Shown in pieces: positions 52,160 to 60,858 of a stretch of DNA of 64,000 nucleotides. The stretch covers positions 930,001 to 994,000 of the forward strand of contig NZ_CP084992.1 in NCBI RefSeq assembly GCF_044793635.1, given 5' to 3'. Positions within the stretch are counted from its first letter, which is position 1. Every line of letters begins with the position of its first letter. Source of the DNA: Virgibacillus_F necropolis_A (GTDB lineage Bacteria > Bacillota > Bacilli > Bacillales > Amphibacillaceae). The translations under genes were made by a program, and so were the position numbers. Under the pieces are notes generated by a model. The model had not been told where the DNA came from. It saw only the letters and a list, made by a program, of their open reading frames with translations, and did not search any database.

Positions 52160-53860
52160 TTACTCATACTTATTAAGCACTTTTTTTATCGATTGATTCA
52201 GTTCATTTACATTGATGTTTTCTACTTTTTTATTTTTTAAGTCATACTTTTGTTTTAATTCAATGATTCGACGTACACTTTCATTGATTCTTCCCTCCGA
52301 TATTTCACCTTGTTTAACAGCACTTTTTAATGCATCTATTGTGGACGTAATTTTGTCATAGTCATGGGCTACCAAAATAATGTCACTACCTGCCTTCACA
52401 GATTTAACAGCAGCATCACCAATGTTAAAATTGTTTGTTATTGCATCCATGGTCATGTCATCCGTGATCACGACCCCGGTAAAATTAAGTTGCTTTCTTA
52501 GGATGCCGGTAATAATTTTTTTAGACATAGATGATGGATTTGTTGGATCAAGTTTTGGTAGTAAAATATGAGCAACCATTACAACGTCAGCGCCGTTGGA
52601 AATAGCATTTTTAAATGGGATAAGTTCTAGGTTGTTCAATTCTTCCAGACTTTTATTGACTTTCGGTAATTTTAAATGTGAGTCAACAGATGTGTCACCA
52701 TGTCCCGGAAAATGTTTAATGACCGAAATTATCCCCTGTGATTGAATTCCCTTCATGGTTTGAATCCCTAACTTGCTTACGATCTCAGGGTTATTACCAA
52801 ATGAGCGATTTCCGATAATAGGATTATTTGGATTACTATTTACATCAAGCACAGGCGCAAAGTCAACATTAAAGCCAAATTCATTTACTTCTTTTCCTAA
52901 AAGTTTACCTATTTCATAGGAATACGTAGCGTTGTTTACCGTTCCAATCTCTTTATTCGCAGGAAAATTAATTAGATCCCCAGGCAGCCTGGAAACCGCT
53001 CCCCCTTCTTGATCTATGCTCATAAAGAGTGGCAGTAGGTTTTCTTCATTTTCTGTTTTTATCTGATTGAGTAGGTTCTTGGTTTGCTTAGGACTTGTGA
53101 GATTGTTCGCGTAAAAAATAAATCCTCCAACTTTGTGCTTGTTCACTAATGATTTAGTAGTTGAATTGATTGTAGTACCGGAAATGCCAGCAATAATCAT
53201 CTGACCAATTTTTTCATCAAGACTCATTTTTTCGATGACTTTTGAAAATGATTTTTCATTTTTATTCTGGTTACTTACCTGTGTGAAAACTGAAACATGA
53301 TGCACTTCAGGGTTTTCTTCACCTTTTGGCAAAATCCATTTTAGTTGATAGTTTTCATTAACATGGTAAACAAGAATAATCTGATCATGTGTTTTATCTT
53401 TATAATAGCGGACATCGTCTGGAACACCATGAGCCGCTTTGATTTGGTTTAAGTGTATTTTTTGCAACTCAGAATGATATGACCGTACATCAAAAATAAG
53501 GTCACCCTGATAACCGACCGTTACATTGTATGCCGAATAAGTTTCATAATAGCCGTTCGGGGTTTTAGTCGATTTCTCTGGATCTCCCCACTTTTTGTAT
53601 ACATCCTGTATTTTTGTTTTGCCAGCAATTATTGATGTATGCAACACCTTGCCTTTTTTAGCTAGCGTAAAAATGTCATTGATTAATGTATCCGTACTAC
53701 TATGTTCATCATCTGGATTGGACGGCGGTTTTTCCTCGATTTCGGGAAACTGAGCTTTATCGGAACTGTCTTTATCTTGATTTTTCTCATCACCTAAAAA
53801 CCAGCTGATAACCAGAACTCCAGCTAGAGAAATAAGTAAGAATCCGACCTTTTTAAGCAT
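52160..53860 (-). CDS. nagZ: DUF4309-GH3 fusion: exported beta-N-acetylhexosaminidase (NagZ-like)
   Basis: A 566-residue exported protein: N-terminal membrane anchor or signal (about 1-22), a low-complexity linker, a DUF4309/YjgB-like domain (about 50-200; KTKIQDVYKKWGDPEKS), then a GH3 catalytic domain with DQEGGAVSRLPG, KHFPGHGDTSVDSHLKLP (His/Asp general acid-base pair of NagZ) and VITDDMTMDAI (nucleophile Asp). It should release GlcNAc from muropeptides outside the membrane. The GH3 second domain of YbbD is missing. Start ATG 53860 with GGAGG 7 bp before. Confidence 0.9.
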   Translation of the reverse strand: MLKKVGFLLISLAGVLVISWFLGDEKNQDKDSSDKAQFPEIEEKPPSNPDDEHSSTDTLINDIFTLAKKGKVLHTSIIAGKTKIQDVYKKWGDPEKSTKTPNGYYETYSAYNVTVGYQGDLIFDVRSYHSELQKIHLNQIKAAHGVPDDVRYYKDKTHDQIILVYHVNENYQLKWILPKGEENPEVHHVSVFTQVSNQNKNEKSFSKVIEKMSLDEKIGQMIIAGISGTTINSTTKSLVNKHKVGGFIFYANNLTSPKQTKNLLNQIKTENEENLLPLFMSIDQEGGAVSRLPGDLINFPANKEIGTVNNATYSYEIGKLLGKEVNEFGFNVDFAPVLDVNSNPNNPIIGNRSFGNNPEIVSKLGIQTMKGIQSQGIISVIKHFPGHGDTSVDSHLKLPKVNKSLEELNNLELIPFKNAISNGADVVMVAHILLPKLDPTNPSSMSKKIITGILRKQLNFTGVVITDDMTMDAITNNFNIGDAAVKSVKAGSDIILVAHDYDKITSTIDALKSAVKQGEISEGRINESVRRIIELKQKYDLKNKKVENINVNELNQSIKKVLNKYE

Positions 53861-53988
53861 ACGATACCCTCCACAACTAAAAAGCATTACTATCTATACT
53901 ACTCACAAAACATGTATTCTATAATTTCTTCTTTCCACTATGAACCTAATGTCTTACTATAATTATATGTACCACAAGTAAAATAATC

Positions 53989-54016
53989 AAAAAAGACCTA
54001 CCATTAGTGGTAAGTC
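53989..54016 (-). terminator. Terminator of the SinI-like gene
   Basis: GACTTACCA pairs with TGGTAGGTC on the minus strand (one mismatch), followed by TTTTTT. Confidence 0.85.
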
Positions 54017-54060
54017 CGATAAGTATATTGACTATGACATAACTCAGTATAGTTAACAAT

Positions 54061-54243
54061 TTAATTCCTTTTGTCCTGGATAAACTGCAGATAAATTTTT
54101 TTACTCCTAAAATCTCGGTGTTCTATGATAAACTTTCTAACTTCTGTTGAAGTTAGCCCTGCACTTTTTGCATGTAAAACAAGATCAACCCACTCTTCAT
54201 CAAGACTATTCTCCAGCGATTCCTTCATCGAACTCTTGATCAT
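54061..54243 (-). CDS. SinI-family anti-repressor-like small protein
   Basis: A 60-residue protein whose residues 15-40 (DEEWVDLVLHAKSAGLTSTEV) match the SinI helical hairpin that binds SinR. In Bacillus SinI frees biofilm genes from the SinR repressor. No sinR is adjacent, so it may act on a distant SinR-like protein or use the fold alone. Start ATG 54243 with AAGGGAG upstream. Confidence 0.78.
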   Translation of the reverse strand: MIKSSMKESLENSLDEEWVDLVLHAKSAGLTSTEVRKFIIEHRDFRSKKIYLQFIQDKRN

Positions 54244-54382
54244 AATCAACTCCCTTAAATTTTTAAAACGACAAGGAACCCTTGTTTTATAAGAATATTT
54301 ATCTTGGTTGAAATGTGGATTTCTGCTGTTTTTACCCTAGTACCCAGCCGTTTCATGTTTACACGGATACGAATAATAACAG

Positions 54383-54988
54383 TTACCTGTCATTATTATT
54401 GGAAATGATCCCAAATAATAAAAGATTTACTATATCATCTGCAAGCCTCTCTGGCCCTTTTAATCCCGTAAATAATTTAGTGACAGTTAAACGCTCCATT
54501 ATACCTACTAAACTTTCCGCAACAATTCTTATATCAACGATTGATTGGAAATAACCTTCATCCATTTCACTCTTAAGGTTATCCGTTATTTGAGTTGCTA
54601 ACTGACTTTTCATTTCTTCCGCTTCTGGTGCAATAAAAAATCCAATTGATGTTAAATTCGGGTTTTTCATAAAGAAGGTAAATATCGCAGTTAACCCTTC
54701 TTTGATTTTATCCGGTAAAGATTTTAATTCAATTCCCGATTCAAGACGGCTTTTTCCAACAAGTCCAAATAAATTAGTACGAAATGAATGGATCAGTTCT
54801 TGAAAAATCTCTTCCTTACTTCGGAAATAAAGATAGAATGTGGGCTGTGTTAACTCCGCCCGTTTAACAATGGTACTTATTGTCGTTTCATAATAGCCTT
54901 TACGAGCAAATTCCTCAGCAGCAATTTTCAGTAATAGGTCTCTACTCTGTTCCCCATTCGCTCCTTTTTTTCTTCCTCTTTGACCCAT
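54383..54988 (-). CDS. TetR-family transcriptional regulator
   Basis: A 201-residue TetR protein: N-terminal helix-turn-helix (about 14-60; FARKGYYETTISTIVKRAELTQPTFYLYFRSKEEIF), followed by a ligand domain I cannot assign. Start ATG 54988 with GGGGTTG upstream. The gene is isolated, so its targets are unknown. An AATAATGACAG/CTGTTATTATT hairpin overlaps its stop. Confidence 0.88.
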   Translation of the reverse strand: MGQRGRKKGANGEQSRDLLLKIAAEEFARKGYYETTISTIVKRAELTQPTFYLYFRSKEEIFQELIHSFRTNLFGLVGKSRLESGIELKSLPDKIKEGLTAIFTFFMKNPNLTSIGFFIAPEAEEMKSQLATQITDNLKSEMDEGYFQSIVDIRIVAESLVGIMERLTVTKLFTGLKGPERLADDIVNLLLFGIISNNNDR

Positions 54989-55011
54989 AAATGACAACCC
55001 CATGTTTGATT

Positions 55012-55035
55012 AGATATGTAAGTATATTACTAATT
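55012..55035. promoter_or_regulatory. Possible autoregulatory operator of the TetR gene
   Basis: TTAG...CTAA arms flank an imperfect AT-rich dyad about 25 bp upstream of the TetR start. Typical position for a TetR-family operator, but the match is weak. Confidence 0.3.
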
Positions 55036-55121
55036 ATTATTATCCTCCATAGACCATCACTAAGTCAAGATAGATTTCAGAATATTATTTGAAATCCTTG
55101 TAAAAAAGGAACCTCCCACTA

Positions 55122-55208
55122 TTTTAACGGGTACCATTACCTATCACGAACATTAGAAATGCACAATAAAATGACCATCAACGCGATGCTTTGATGGTCA
55201 TTTTTTGT
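55122..55208. repeat. Left flank of block D plus hairpin
   Basis: TTAACGGGTACCATTACC and CTATCACGAACATTAGAAAT (55122-55160) match the left flank of block C. Directly after is ATGACCATCA/TGATGGTCAT (55171-55200), a strong hairpin with T-runs on both strands, possibly the terminator of the M42 peptidase gene. Confidence 0.6.
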
Positions 55209-55299
55209 TGGCATAGTAGTATTTTCAGTTAAATATCCAATAAGATTTTAGTGTGAATTGTACCCAAATTTTATTAAACTGTGTCATAGCATACCGTAC

Positions 55300-55480
55300 C
55301 GCTCCGGAAAAACACTCCGCTGGTGCAATGTCCATTAATGGAATGATAGAAATCACTTCATTGACTAGAACTTGAATTTACACTATTATGACAGTTGATT
55401 TTCGCTGCGGACAAGTTGACTCCTGTGGGAACAGCACGAGTCTAAAGACCTCGCAGCGGTGGTAGGTGATGAGGGCCGAC
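55300..55480. repeat. Degenerate palindromic repeat DNA
   Basis: Contains segments resembling the interior of the MITE-like elements (for example GTTGATTTTCGCTGCGGAC and GACTCCTGTGGGAAC) but no terminal inverted repeats or target duplication. It appears inserted between the flank at 55122 and block D. Confidence 0.5.
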
Positions 55481-55494
55481 TAAAACCGTTCTTC

Positions 55495-55688
55495 GCGGAC
55501 ATCAGATACGCTATTTATAGATAACAAACAATATTAAGGTGTTAAACGGACACCAGGTCCCTTATCTGGAAGAAATACCCCTATTTCACTTCGATATATG
55601 TGAAATAAAGGATTGTATGTCCGCATACCGCCTGAAAATCATTGTTTTAATAGAAATAGCGAATCGTAGGTCGGACATTTCCAGTTAA
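55495..55688. repeat. Repeat block D: four units, two forward and two reversed
   Basis: Forward units at 55495 (GCGGACATCAGATACGCTAT) and 55545 (ACGGACACCAGGTCCCTTAT); reversed units starting at 55626 and 55677. Between units it is very similar to block C (AAGGTGTTAAACGGAC shared), and TTCCAGTTAA closes both. Together with 55122-55208 and 55300-55480 it fills the 747-bp gap upstream of the TetR gene. Confidence 0.82.
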
Positions 55689-55735
55689 TGTGTAGCTATC
55701 CATCATTGGTAAGTTCTTTTGCTCAAGGAATAACT

Positions 55736-56791
55736 TTAATTTGAAACCATGCCGGAAAAAATATAATGGTAAAGCAATCGCTCTGTATAATCCAATGATG
55801 ACACATGTGTTCTTTCAAATGCGTGGGAGGAATCAATTCCTGGTCCAATAAGTCCATGAATAATATCATGACCTGCCGCAATAGCTGCGGATGCATCTGA
55901 TCCATAGTGCGGATAAATATCCAATTTATAGCCAATATTATTTGACTCTGCTAACTCAACAAGATGTTTGCGTAGACCATAATGATATGGTCCACTTGAA
56001 TCTTTTACACAAATGGATACTGTATACTCATCAGTCGATTGACCATCACCAATAGCACCCATATCAACAGCTAAATATTCAATGGTTTCTTCTGGAATAT
56101 TTGAATTACCACCATAGCCAATTTCTTCGTTATTGGAAATGAGGAAATGAGTCGTGTATGGCAGTGTTGCATTCTCTTCTTTTAATCGTTTTATCAGCTG
56201 CAATAGGATGGCAACACTTGCCTTATCATCTAGATGGCGAGATTTAATGAAGCCATTATCCGTAATTTGGACGCGGGGATCAAACGAAACAAAGTCCCCT
56301 ACTTCAATTCCAAGTGCACGAATTTCTTTATCATTTTCGACCTGCGCATCGATTCGGACTTCCATGTTTTCTTGATTACGCTTAGCAGTTCCAGCATCCT
56401 TATACACATGAACTGAAGTTTGATGCATTAAGATTGTTCCCGTGTAAATCTTTCCTGTAGAAGTATGGATTTCACAATACTCACCTTCAACCGAGTTATA
56501 ACCAAATCCGCCAATAAGGTCGAGACGAAGACGTCCATTATCTTTAACTTCTTTAACCATTGCACCTAGCGTATCAACATGTGCAGTCAACATTCTATGT
56601 TCTTTATTATTTGTTCCAGGAAGTGTTGCGATTAAACCTCCTTTACGATTTCGCGTTGTTTCTACTTTCAATTCCTTTAAAAATTCCTCAACAAATTGTA
56701 TTACTTTTTTGGTGTTGCCTGAAGGACTTGGTATGGAAACCAGTTGTTTAACAAGTTCTTTCGTTTCATTCATGTTCGGATATGTATTCAA
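55736..56791 (-). CDS. M42-family aminopeptidase (glutamyl/PepA-like)
   Basis: A 351-residue co-catalytic metallopeptidase of clan MH. Metal ligands and catalytic residues: HVDTLG (His, Asp), SRHLDDKASV (Asp), SNNEEIGYGG (Glu pair), AVDMGAIGDG (Asp) and the late SSHAFERTH (His). It likely removes N-terminal residues from peptides in the cytosol. Start TTG 56791 with AAAGGAG 8 bp upstream. Confidence 0.88.
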   Translation of the reverse strand: MNTYPNMNETKELVKQLVSIPSPSGNTKKVIQFVEEFLKELKVETTRNRKGGLIATLPGTNNKEHRMLTAHVDTLGAMVKEVKDNGRLRLDLIGGFGYNSVEGEYCEIHTSTGKIYTGTILMHQTSVHVYKDAGTAKRNQENMEVRIDAQVENDKEIRALGIEVGDFVSFDPRVQITDNGFIKSRHLDDKASVAILLQLIKRLKEENATLPYTTHFLISNNEEIGYGGNSNIPEETIEYLAVDMGAIGDGQSTDEYTVSICVKDSSGPYHYGLRKHLVELAESNNIGYKLDIYPHYGSDASAAIAAGHDIIHGLIGPGIDSSHAFERTHVSSLDYTERLLYHYIFSGMVSN

Positions 56792-56911
56792 AATAATCTC
56801 TCCTTTCACTACTATTCTATCGATAAATGCTGTATTTTTCCAAAATTCAACACAAATAATACATGAAAGAAATTATTAAGTTTCAATATTAACTAAAAAA
56901 CTTCTATAGAA

Positions 56912-56956
56912 AATGTGAAAAGAACGTCAAACATAAATCAATGTTTAACGTTCTTT
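56912..56956 (-). terminator. Terminator of the CBS gene
   Basis: AAAAGAACGT...ACAT pairs with ATGT...ACGTTCTTTT over 16 bp with one mismatch. Confidence 0.8.
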
Positions 56957-56988
56957 TCCCTTACCTTTATATTAATATCATTTCACAC

Positions 56989-57426
56989 CTATTGTTGAGG
57001 ACTTGAAGGTGCCGATATACTTGAAAGCGCCTGTCCTGCTTCATTTCCAAGTTGTTCATTACTAGCCAGATCACCTAATGCAACCATCCCGACAATTTGT
57101 CCATTTTCAACAACAGGTAAACGACGAATTTGTTGTTGGGCCATTAATTCAGCTGCTTGATGAACGTCCATGTCTGGTGTCCCCTGTACTACTTGTTGAG
57201 CAGTCATCACCTGGGAAATTGGTGTTTGTGAAGCTTCCCCCTGTGCTGTAGTGCGTAATGTAATATCACGATCCGTTATAATCCCGACCATCTGACCATT
57301 ATTATCGGTAACTGGGATTGCCCCAATATTATGTTCACTCATGATGGCTGCTGCTTCTTGTACGGATTGCGTCTCAGTAATTGTAAAAACACTTGGAGTC
57401 ATAAAACTTCTTAATTGCTGATCCAT
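56989..57426 (-). CDS. Two-CBS-domain protein
   Basis: A 145-residue protein made of two CBS motifs, each ending in VGIITDRDIT or VGMVALGDLA, forming one Bateman module that usually binds adenine nucleotides. The Ser/Pro/Gln-rich C-terminus is short. Similar stand-alone proteins in Bacillus (YhcV type) are stress-linked. AAGGAGG precedes the ATG. Confidence 0.88.
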   Translation of the reverse strand: MDQQLRSFMTPSVFTITETQSVQEAAAIMSEHNIGAIPVTDNNGQMVGIITDRDITLRTTAQGEASQTPISQVMTAQQVVQGTPDMDVHQAAELMAQQQIRRLPVVENGQIVGMVALGDLASNEQLGNEAGQALSSISAPSSPQQ

Positions 57427-57672
57427 GACATAACCTCCTTTTCATAAGTAGGATTTGTCAATTTCGTGCATTTTATAATAGAGAGATTTTTCCATACTTG
57501 GATGGATTGCTACTTGCGTTGTGTTAATTGACTTAAATCCACTAATCATGCTATCTTTTGATGGTAGTAATAAGCAATTAAAGGAGAATTATCCCAATGT
57601 AAACTTAAAATCCCCGAATACAAGTATAACGATGAAAAACGAACAAAGTATAGAAATGGAAGGGATTTTTTT

Positions 57673-59259
57673 ATGAGTCTACATGATGAGGTTAATAAAC
57701 GAAAAACATTTGCTATCATATCGCACCCTGATGCGGGAAAAACAACATTAACAGAAAGATTACTTCTGTTTGGAAATTTAATTCAATCAGCCGGAACAGT
57801 TAAAGGTAAAAAATCCGGAAAATTTGCTACATCAGACTGGATGGAAATAGAAAAGCAACGTGGAATCTCGGTCACATCAAGTGTTATGAACTTTCTATAC
57901 GATGGAAACCAGGTAAATATCCTGGATACTCCTGGTCACGAGGACTTCAGTGAAGATACCTACCGAACGTTGACCGCTGTAGACAGCGTTGTCATGATTA
58001 TTGATGCTACGAAAGGGATCGAGTCACAAACGATAAAGTTATTTAAGGTTTGTCGTATGCGTGGTATACCTATTTTTACTTTTATAAATAAATTGGATCG
58101 TGAAGGAAGAGAGCCACTCGAATTATTGGAAGAAATCGAGCAGGTTTTAGATATCGAGACCTATCCGATGAGTTGGCCAGTGGGAATGGGAAAACGATTT
58201 CTCGGAGTTTTTGACCGCCACGAAGAACAATTTGTTCAATATAATGGAAATGAAGAAGAAACGTATATTCCATACGCAGATTTAGATAATCCTGAACATC
58301 AGAAAATGAGATCCCTGGAAGAATATCAAGTAGCAGAAGATGAACTTTCTTTATTGGATGAAGCCGGAGATAAGTTTTCATTAAATGCTGTTTTATCTGG
58401 AAAACAAACGCCAGTATTTTTCGGAAGTGCCTTAGCGCCATTTGGGCTACAAACATTTTTTGATACCTTTATTTCTATGGCACCAGCACCTACACCGAGA
58501 AAATCAACAAGCGGAGCCATTCTTCCAGATAGCCCGGATTTTTCTGGATTTATCTTTAAAATTCAAGCCAATATGAATCCTTCACATCGCGATAGAGTTG
58601 CGTTTTTACGTGTATGCTCCGGTAAATTTGAACGTGGAATGACTGTGAAGCTCGCAAGAAACAACAAACAGATTAAACTGGCACAATCACAGCAATTCGT
58701 TGCATCTTCAAGGGATACAATCGAGGAAGCGTATGCAGGTGACATTATCGGTATTTATGATCCGAACGTCTATCAAATCGGAGACACTCTAATTGAAGGT
58801 AAAGATGACTTCGAATATGAAGAATTACCACAATTTCCACCAGAAATATTTAAAAAGGTGACAGCAAAGAACGTGATGAAGTCCAAACAATATAGAAAAG
58901 GCATTGAACAGCTTGTACAGGAAGGTGCAATCCAATTATATTATAGACACCGCACAGAATCATTCATTCTAGGAGCAGTAGGTGAGCTGCAATATGAAGT
59001 ATTCAAATATCGGATGAAAAACGAGTACAATGTGGAAGTCCTGTTAGAATCAATTGGAGAAAAAGTACCCCGCTGGCTACAGGCAGACCAAGTAGATGAA
59101 TCTCTCTTTGATGAGCAGAACTTACTCGTCCGTGATCGAGAAGGAAATTACATTGTATTATTTAGAAACGAATATGCGCTTCGATGGTTTAAAGATAAAA
59201 ACCCTGACGTTGAATTGATTGATTTGCTTGAAGTGAATCGGTATGATCAGGAGTATTAA
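57673..59259 (+). CDS. prfC: Peptide chain release factor 3
   Basis: A 528-residue translational GTPase that removes RF1/RF2 from the ribosome after termination. G1 SHPDAGKTT, G2 region RGISVTSS, G3 DTPGHEDF, G4 NKLDR; the C-terminal part carries the RF3-specific domains. Length is normal. Its own terminator follows. B. subtilis itself lacks RF3, so presence here is a lineage trait. Confidence 0.96.
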   Translation: MSLHDEVNKRKTFAIISHPDAGKTTLTERLLLFGNLIQSAGTVKGKKSGKFATSDWMEIEKQRGISVTSSVMNFLYDGNQVNILDTPGHEDFSEDTYRTLTAVDSVVMIIDATKGIESQTIKLFKVCRMRGIPIFTFINKLDREGREPLELLEEIEQVLDIETYPMSWPVGMGKRFLGVFDRHEEQFVQYNGNEEETYIPYADLDNPEHQKMRSLEEYQVAEDELSLLDEAGDKFSLNAVLSGKQTPVFFGSALAPFGLQTFFDTFISMAPAPTPRKSTSGAILPDSPDFSGFIFKIQANMNPSHRDRVAFLRVCSGKFERGMTVKLARNNKQIKLAQSQQFVASSRDTIEEAYAGDIIGIYDPNVYQIGDTLIEGKDDFEYEELPQFPPEIFKKVTAKNVMKSKQYRKGIEQLVQEGAIQLYYRHRTESFILGAVGELQYEVFKYRMKNEYNVEVLLESIGEKVPRWLQADQVDESLFDEQNLLVRDREGNYIVLFRNEYALRWFKDKNPDVELIDLLEVNRYDQEY

Positions 59260-59290
59260 CTTATCATTTTACATTTCATTGACCGTCATA

Positions 59291-59325
59291 AAAGCCTTTC
59301 AGCAAAAATGCTGAAAGGCTTTTTA
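59291..59325 (+). terminator. Terminator of prfC
   Basis: AAGCCTTTCAGC pairs with GCTGAAAGGCTT around a 5-nt loop, followed by TTT. Confidence 0.9.
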
Positions 59326-59422
59326 AATGATAAGTTTAATTTTTTGTTTTCATTGCTTTCGATTTTATAGTTCATTGTAAAACAAAAAACCACCAACATA
59401 TGTATTGGTGGAGACGGTGGGA

Positions 59423-59853
59423 CATGCTCTTCCATGCTTTCGACATGGCACTGACTATATCTTGAACCTAATCATTATTAGGCTCTCCGGCGTCTTATGC
59501 AGAATATATATTTACCTTATGAAGGCCGGATTCTGCATCCTAGTACTACCATGAATGGCAGTCTATAAGTCGATACACGGCTGTTGGATTGCTCCACATA
59601 CCGCTCGGCATTGCCCTATTACTTAGTGGATATTCAAAATTTAACCAAATGATAAGCTGCGCATCTCTTCGTTGGCTTGTCTTTGCGGTCCTCATGTAGT
59701 CAACTACATTCCGGTCCTCAAGACTACACCGCATCGATCTGCTTGCTTCTAATTTGTTTATATTTTGAATTCATTATCTAATAAGCAACTTAGGTTTCAC
59801 CGATAAAGCCGGATTATCACTTTTGTATTACTACAAAAGGCGACTATTTACTA
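59423..59853 (-). ncRNA. Group I intron inside tmRNA
   Basis: The 431-bp insertion starts after a T and ends in G (complement of 59423), as group I introns do. Core motifs in order on the minus strand: Q-like GGCAATGCCGAGC (about 59603-59618), R-like CGACTTATAGAC (about 59561-59572) and S AAGATATAGTC (59453-59463), which together would form P4/P7. No homing endonuclease is encoded; a 62-codon frame inside it looks accidental. Self-splicing would restore the tmRNA T-loop. Group I introns in bacterial tmRNA genes are known but uncommon. Confidence 0.88.
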
Positions 59854-60073
59854 ATCGAACCCACGTCCAAGGATATCGCCACTCAAGCTTCTACGCGTGT
59901 AGTTGGTATATTATCATTCGCTAGCATTTCGGCCTACCAACAGGCTTCAATGTAGCTAGTCTGATTAGTTTCAACCACTATCCGCAGACGGAGGATAATA
60001 GTGTAGCCCGCTTCATTTGAGACCCTTCAATCTGCATCACGGGCGAATGCAGGAAGGATCGCTTTAGAACTAC

Positions 60074-60109
60074 TTACGCAGCTGCTAAAGCAGGTTGATT
60101 ATTTTTGCC
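60074..60109 (-). other. tmRNA tag-peptide reading frame
   Basis: From the resume codon GGC the frame reads GKNNQPALAAA then TAA, giving a tag of Ala plus 11 residues. It ends in LAAA, a ClpXP-type degron like LAA. It is three residues shorter than the B. subtilis tag. Confidence 0.88.
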
Positions 60110-60312
60110 AGTTATATTTAGGCGAGTAACGTTTTACGAGCCGTAACCTCGACGCGCAACCTGAGCTCAATCTATCCCTGTCGAATCCTAAACGTCCCCG
60201 TTAAGAGAAGCGCTCGGAAAAAATTGAGCATCTATTAAATTGTGTTAGCTTTTTTTGTTACAGTACTTATTATAGCATATTCAGCTTAAATTGCAACAAC
60301 CTATAGGTCTTT

Positions 60313-60774
60313 CTACTCACGGTCCTTTATAGCACGGTCGATGTCACGCTTCATTTGCTTCTGCTTCAGATCTTGCCGTTTATCATACTTTTTCTTTCCT
60401 CGACCTACACCAATCAGGATTTTTGCATAGCCATTTTTAATATAAATCTTTAGTGGTACCAATGCATAACCCTGTTGCTGTGTTACGCCGATTAATTTAT
60501 CAATTTCTTTCCGATGCAACAGTAATTTCCGCGTTCGAGTTGGGTCATGGTTAAATCTATTTCCCTGTTCATAGGTTGAAATATGCAGGTTGATTAGCTT
60601 TAATTCACCCTTATCGATTCTTGCATGTGAATCCTTAATGTTTACGCGACCAGCACGAATGGACTTTATTTCTGTTCCTTGTAGTACGATTCCTGCTTCA
60701 TATATTTCCTCAATAAAATAATCATGGGATGCTTTTTTATTTTGAGCTAGTGTTTTTCCAAGTCCTTTTGGCAT
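60313..60774 (-). CDS. smpB: SsrA-binding protein SmpB
   Basis: A 153-residue protein with the SmpB start NKKASHDYFIEEIYEAGIVLQGTEIKSIRAGRVNIKDSHA and the basic C-terminal tail GRGKKKYDKRQDLKQK, which reads the empty mRNA channel. It delivers tmRNA to stalled ribosomes. Immediately upstream of ssrA, as in other Bacillaceae. Confidence 0.97.
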   Translation of the reverse strand: MPKGLGKTLAQNKKASHDYFIEEIYEAGIVLQGTEIKSIRAGRVNIKDSHARIDKGELKLINLHISTYEQGNRFNHDPTRTRKLLLHRKEIDKLIGVTQQQGYALVPLKIYIKNGYAKILIGVGRGKKKYDKRQDLKQKQMKRDIDRAIKDRE

Positions 60775-60858
60775 AGTGTTTCCTCCTACTGCTTACGTCC
60801 ACTTATTTTATCAAAGATTCTAGTTTATTCCAATCATAATAAGCCGCAGCACGTCGAT

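Larger units (their letters stand above)
59406..60199 (-). ncRNA. ssrA: tmRNA (ssrA), interrupted by a group I intron
   Basis: The 5' end GGGGACG (60193-60199) pairs with CGTCTCC next to the encoded ACCA 3' end (59406). TAGGATTCGACAGGGATAG, the tag ORF and AATATAACTGGC are all as in Bacillus tmRNA. It tags proteins stalled on broken messages, working with SmpB, encoded just upstream. The T arm is split: GTGGGTTCGAT ends at 59854 and TCCCACCGTCTCCACCA resumes at 59422. Joined, they give a normal 7-nt T-loop TTCGATT. Exons total 363 nt, the usual size. Confidence 0.95.

Noticed and set aside
59546..59734. Homing endonuclease gene inside the tmRNA intron
   Set aside because: The 62-codon frame has no LAGLIDADG, HNH or GIY-YIG motif, no binding site, and runs through the ribozyme core.
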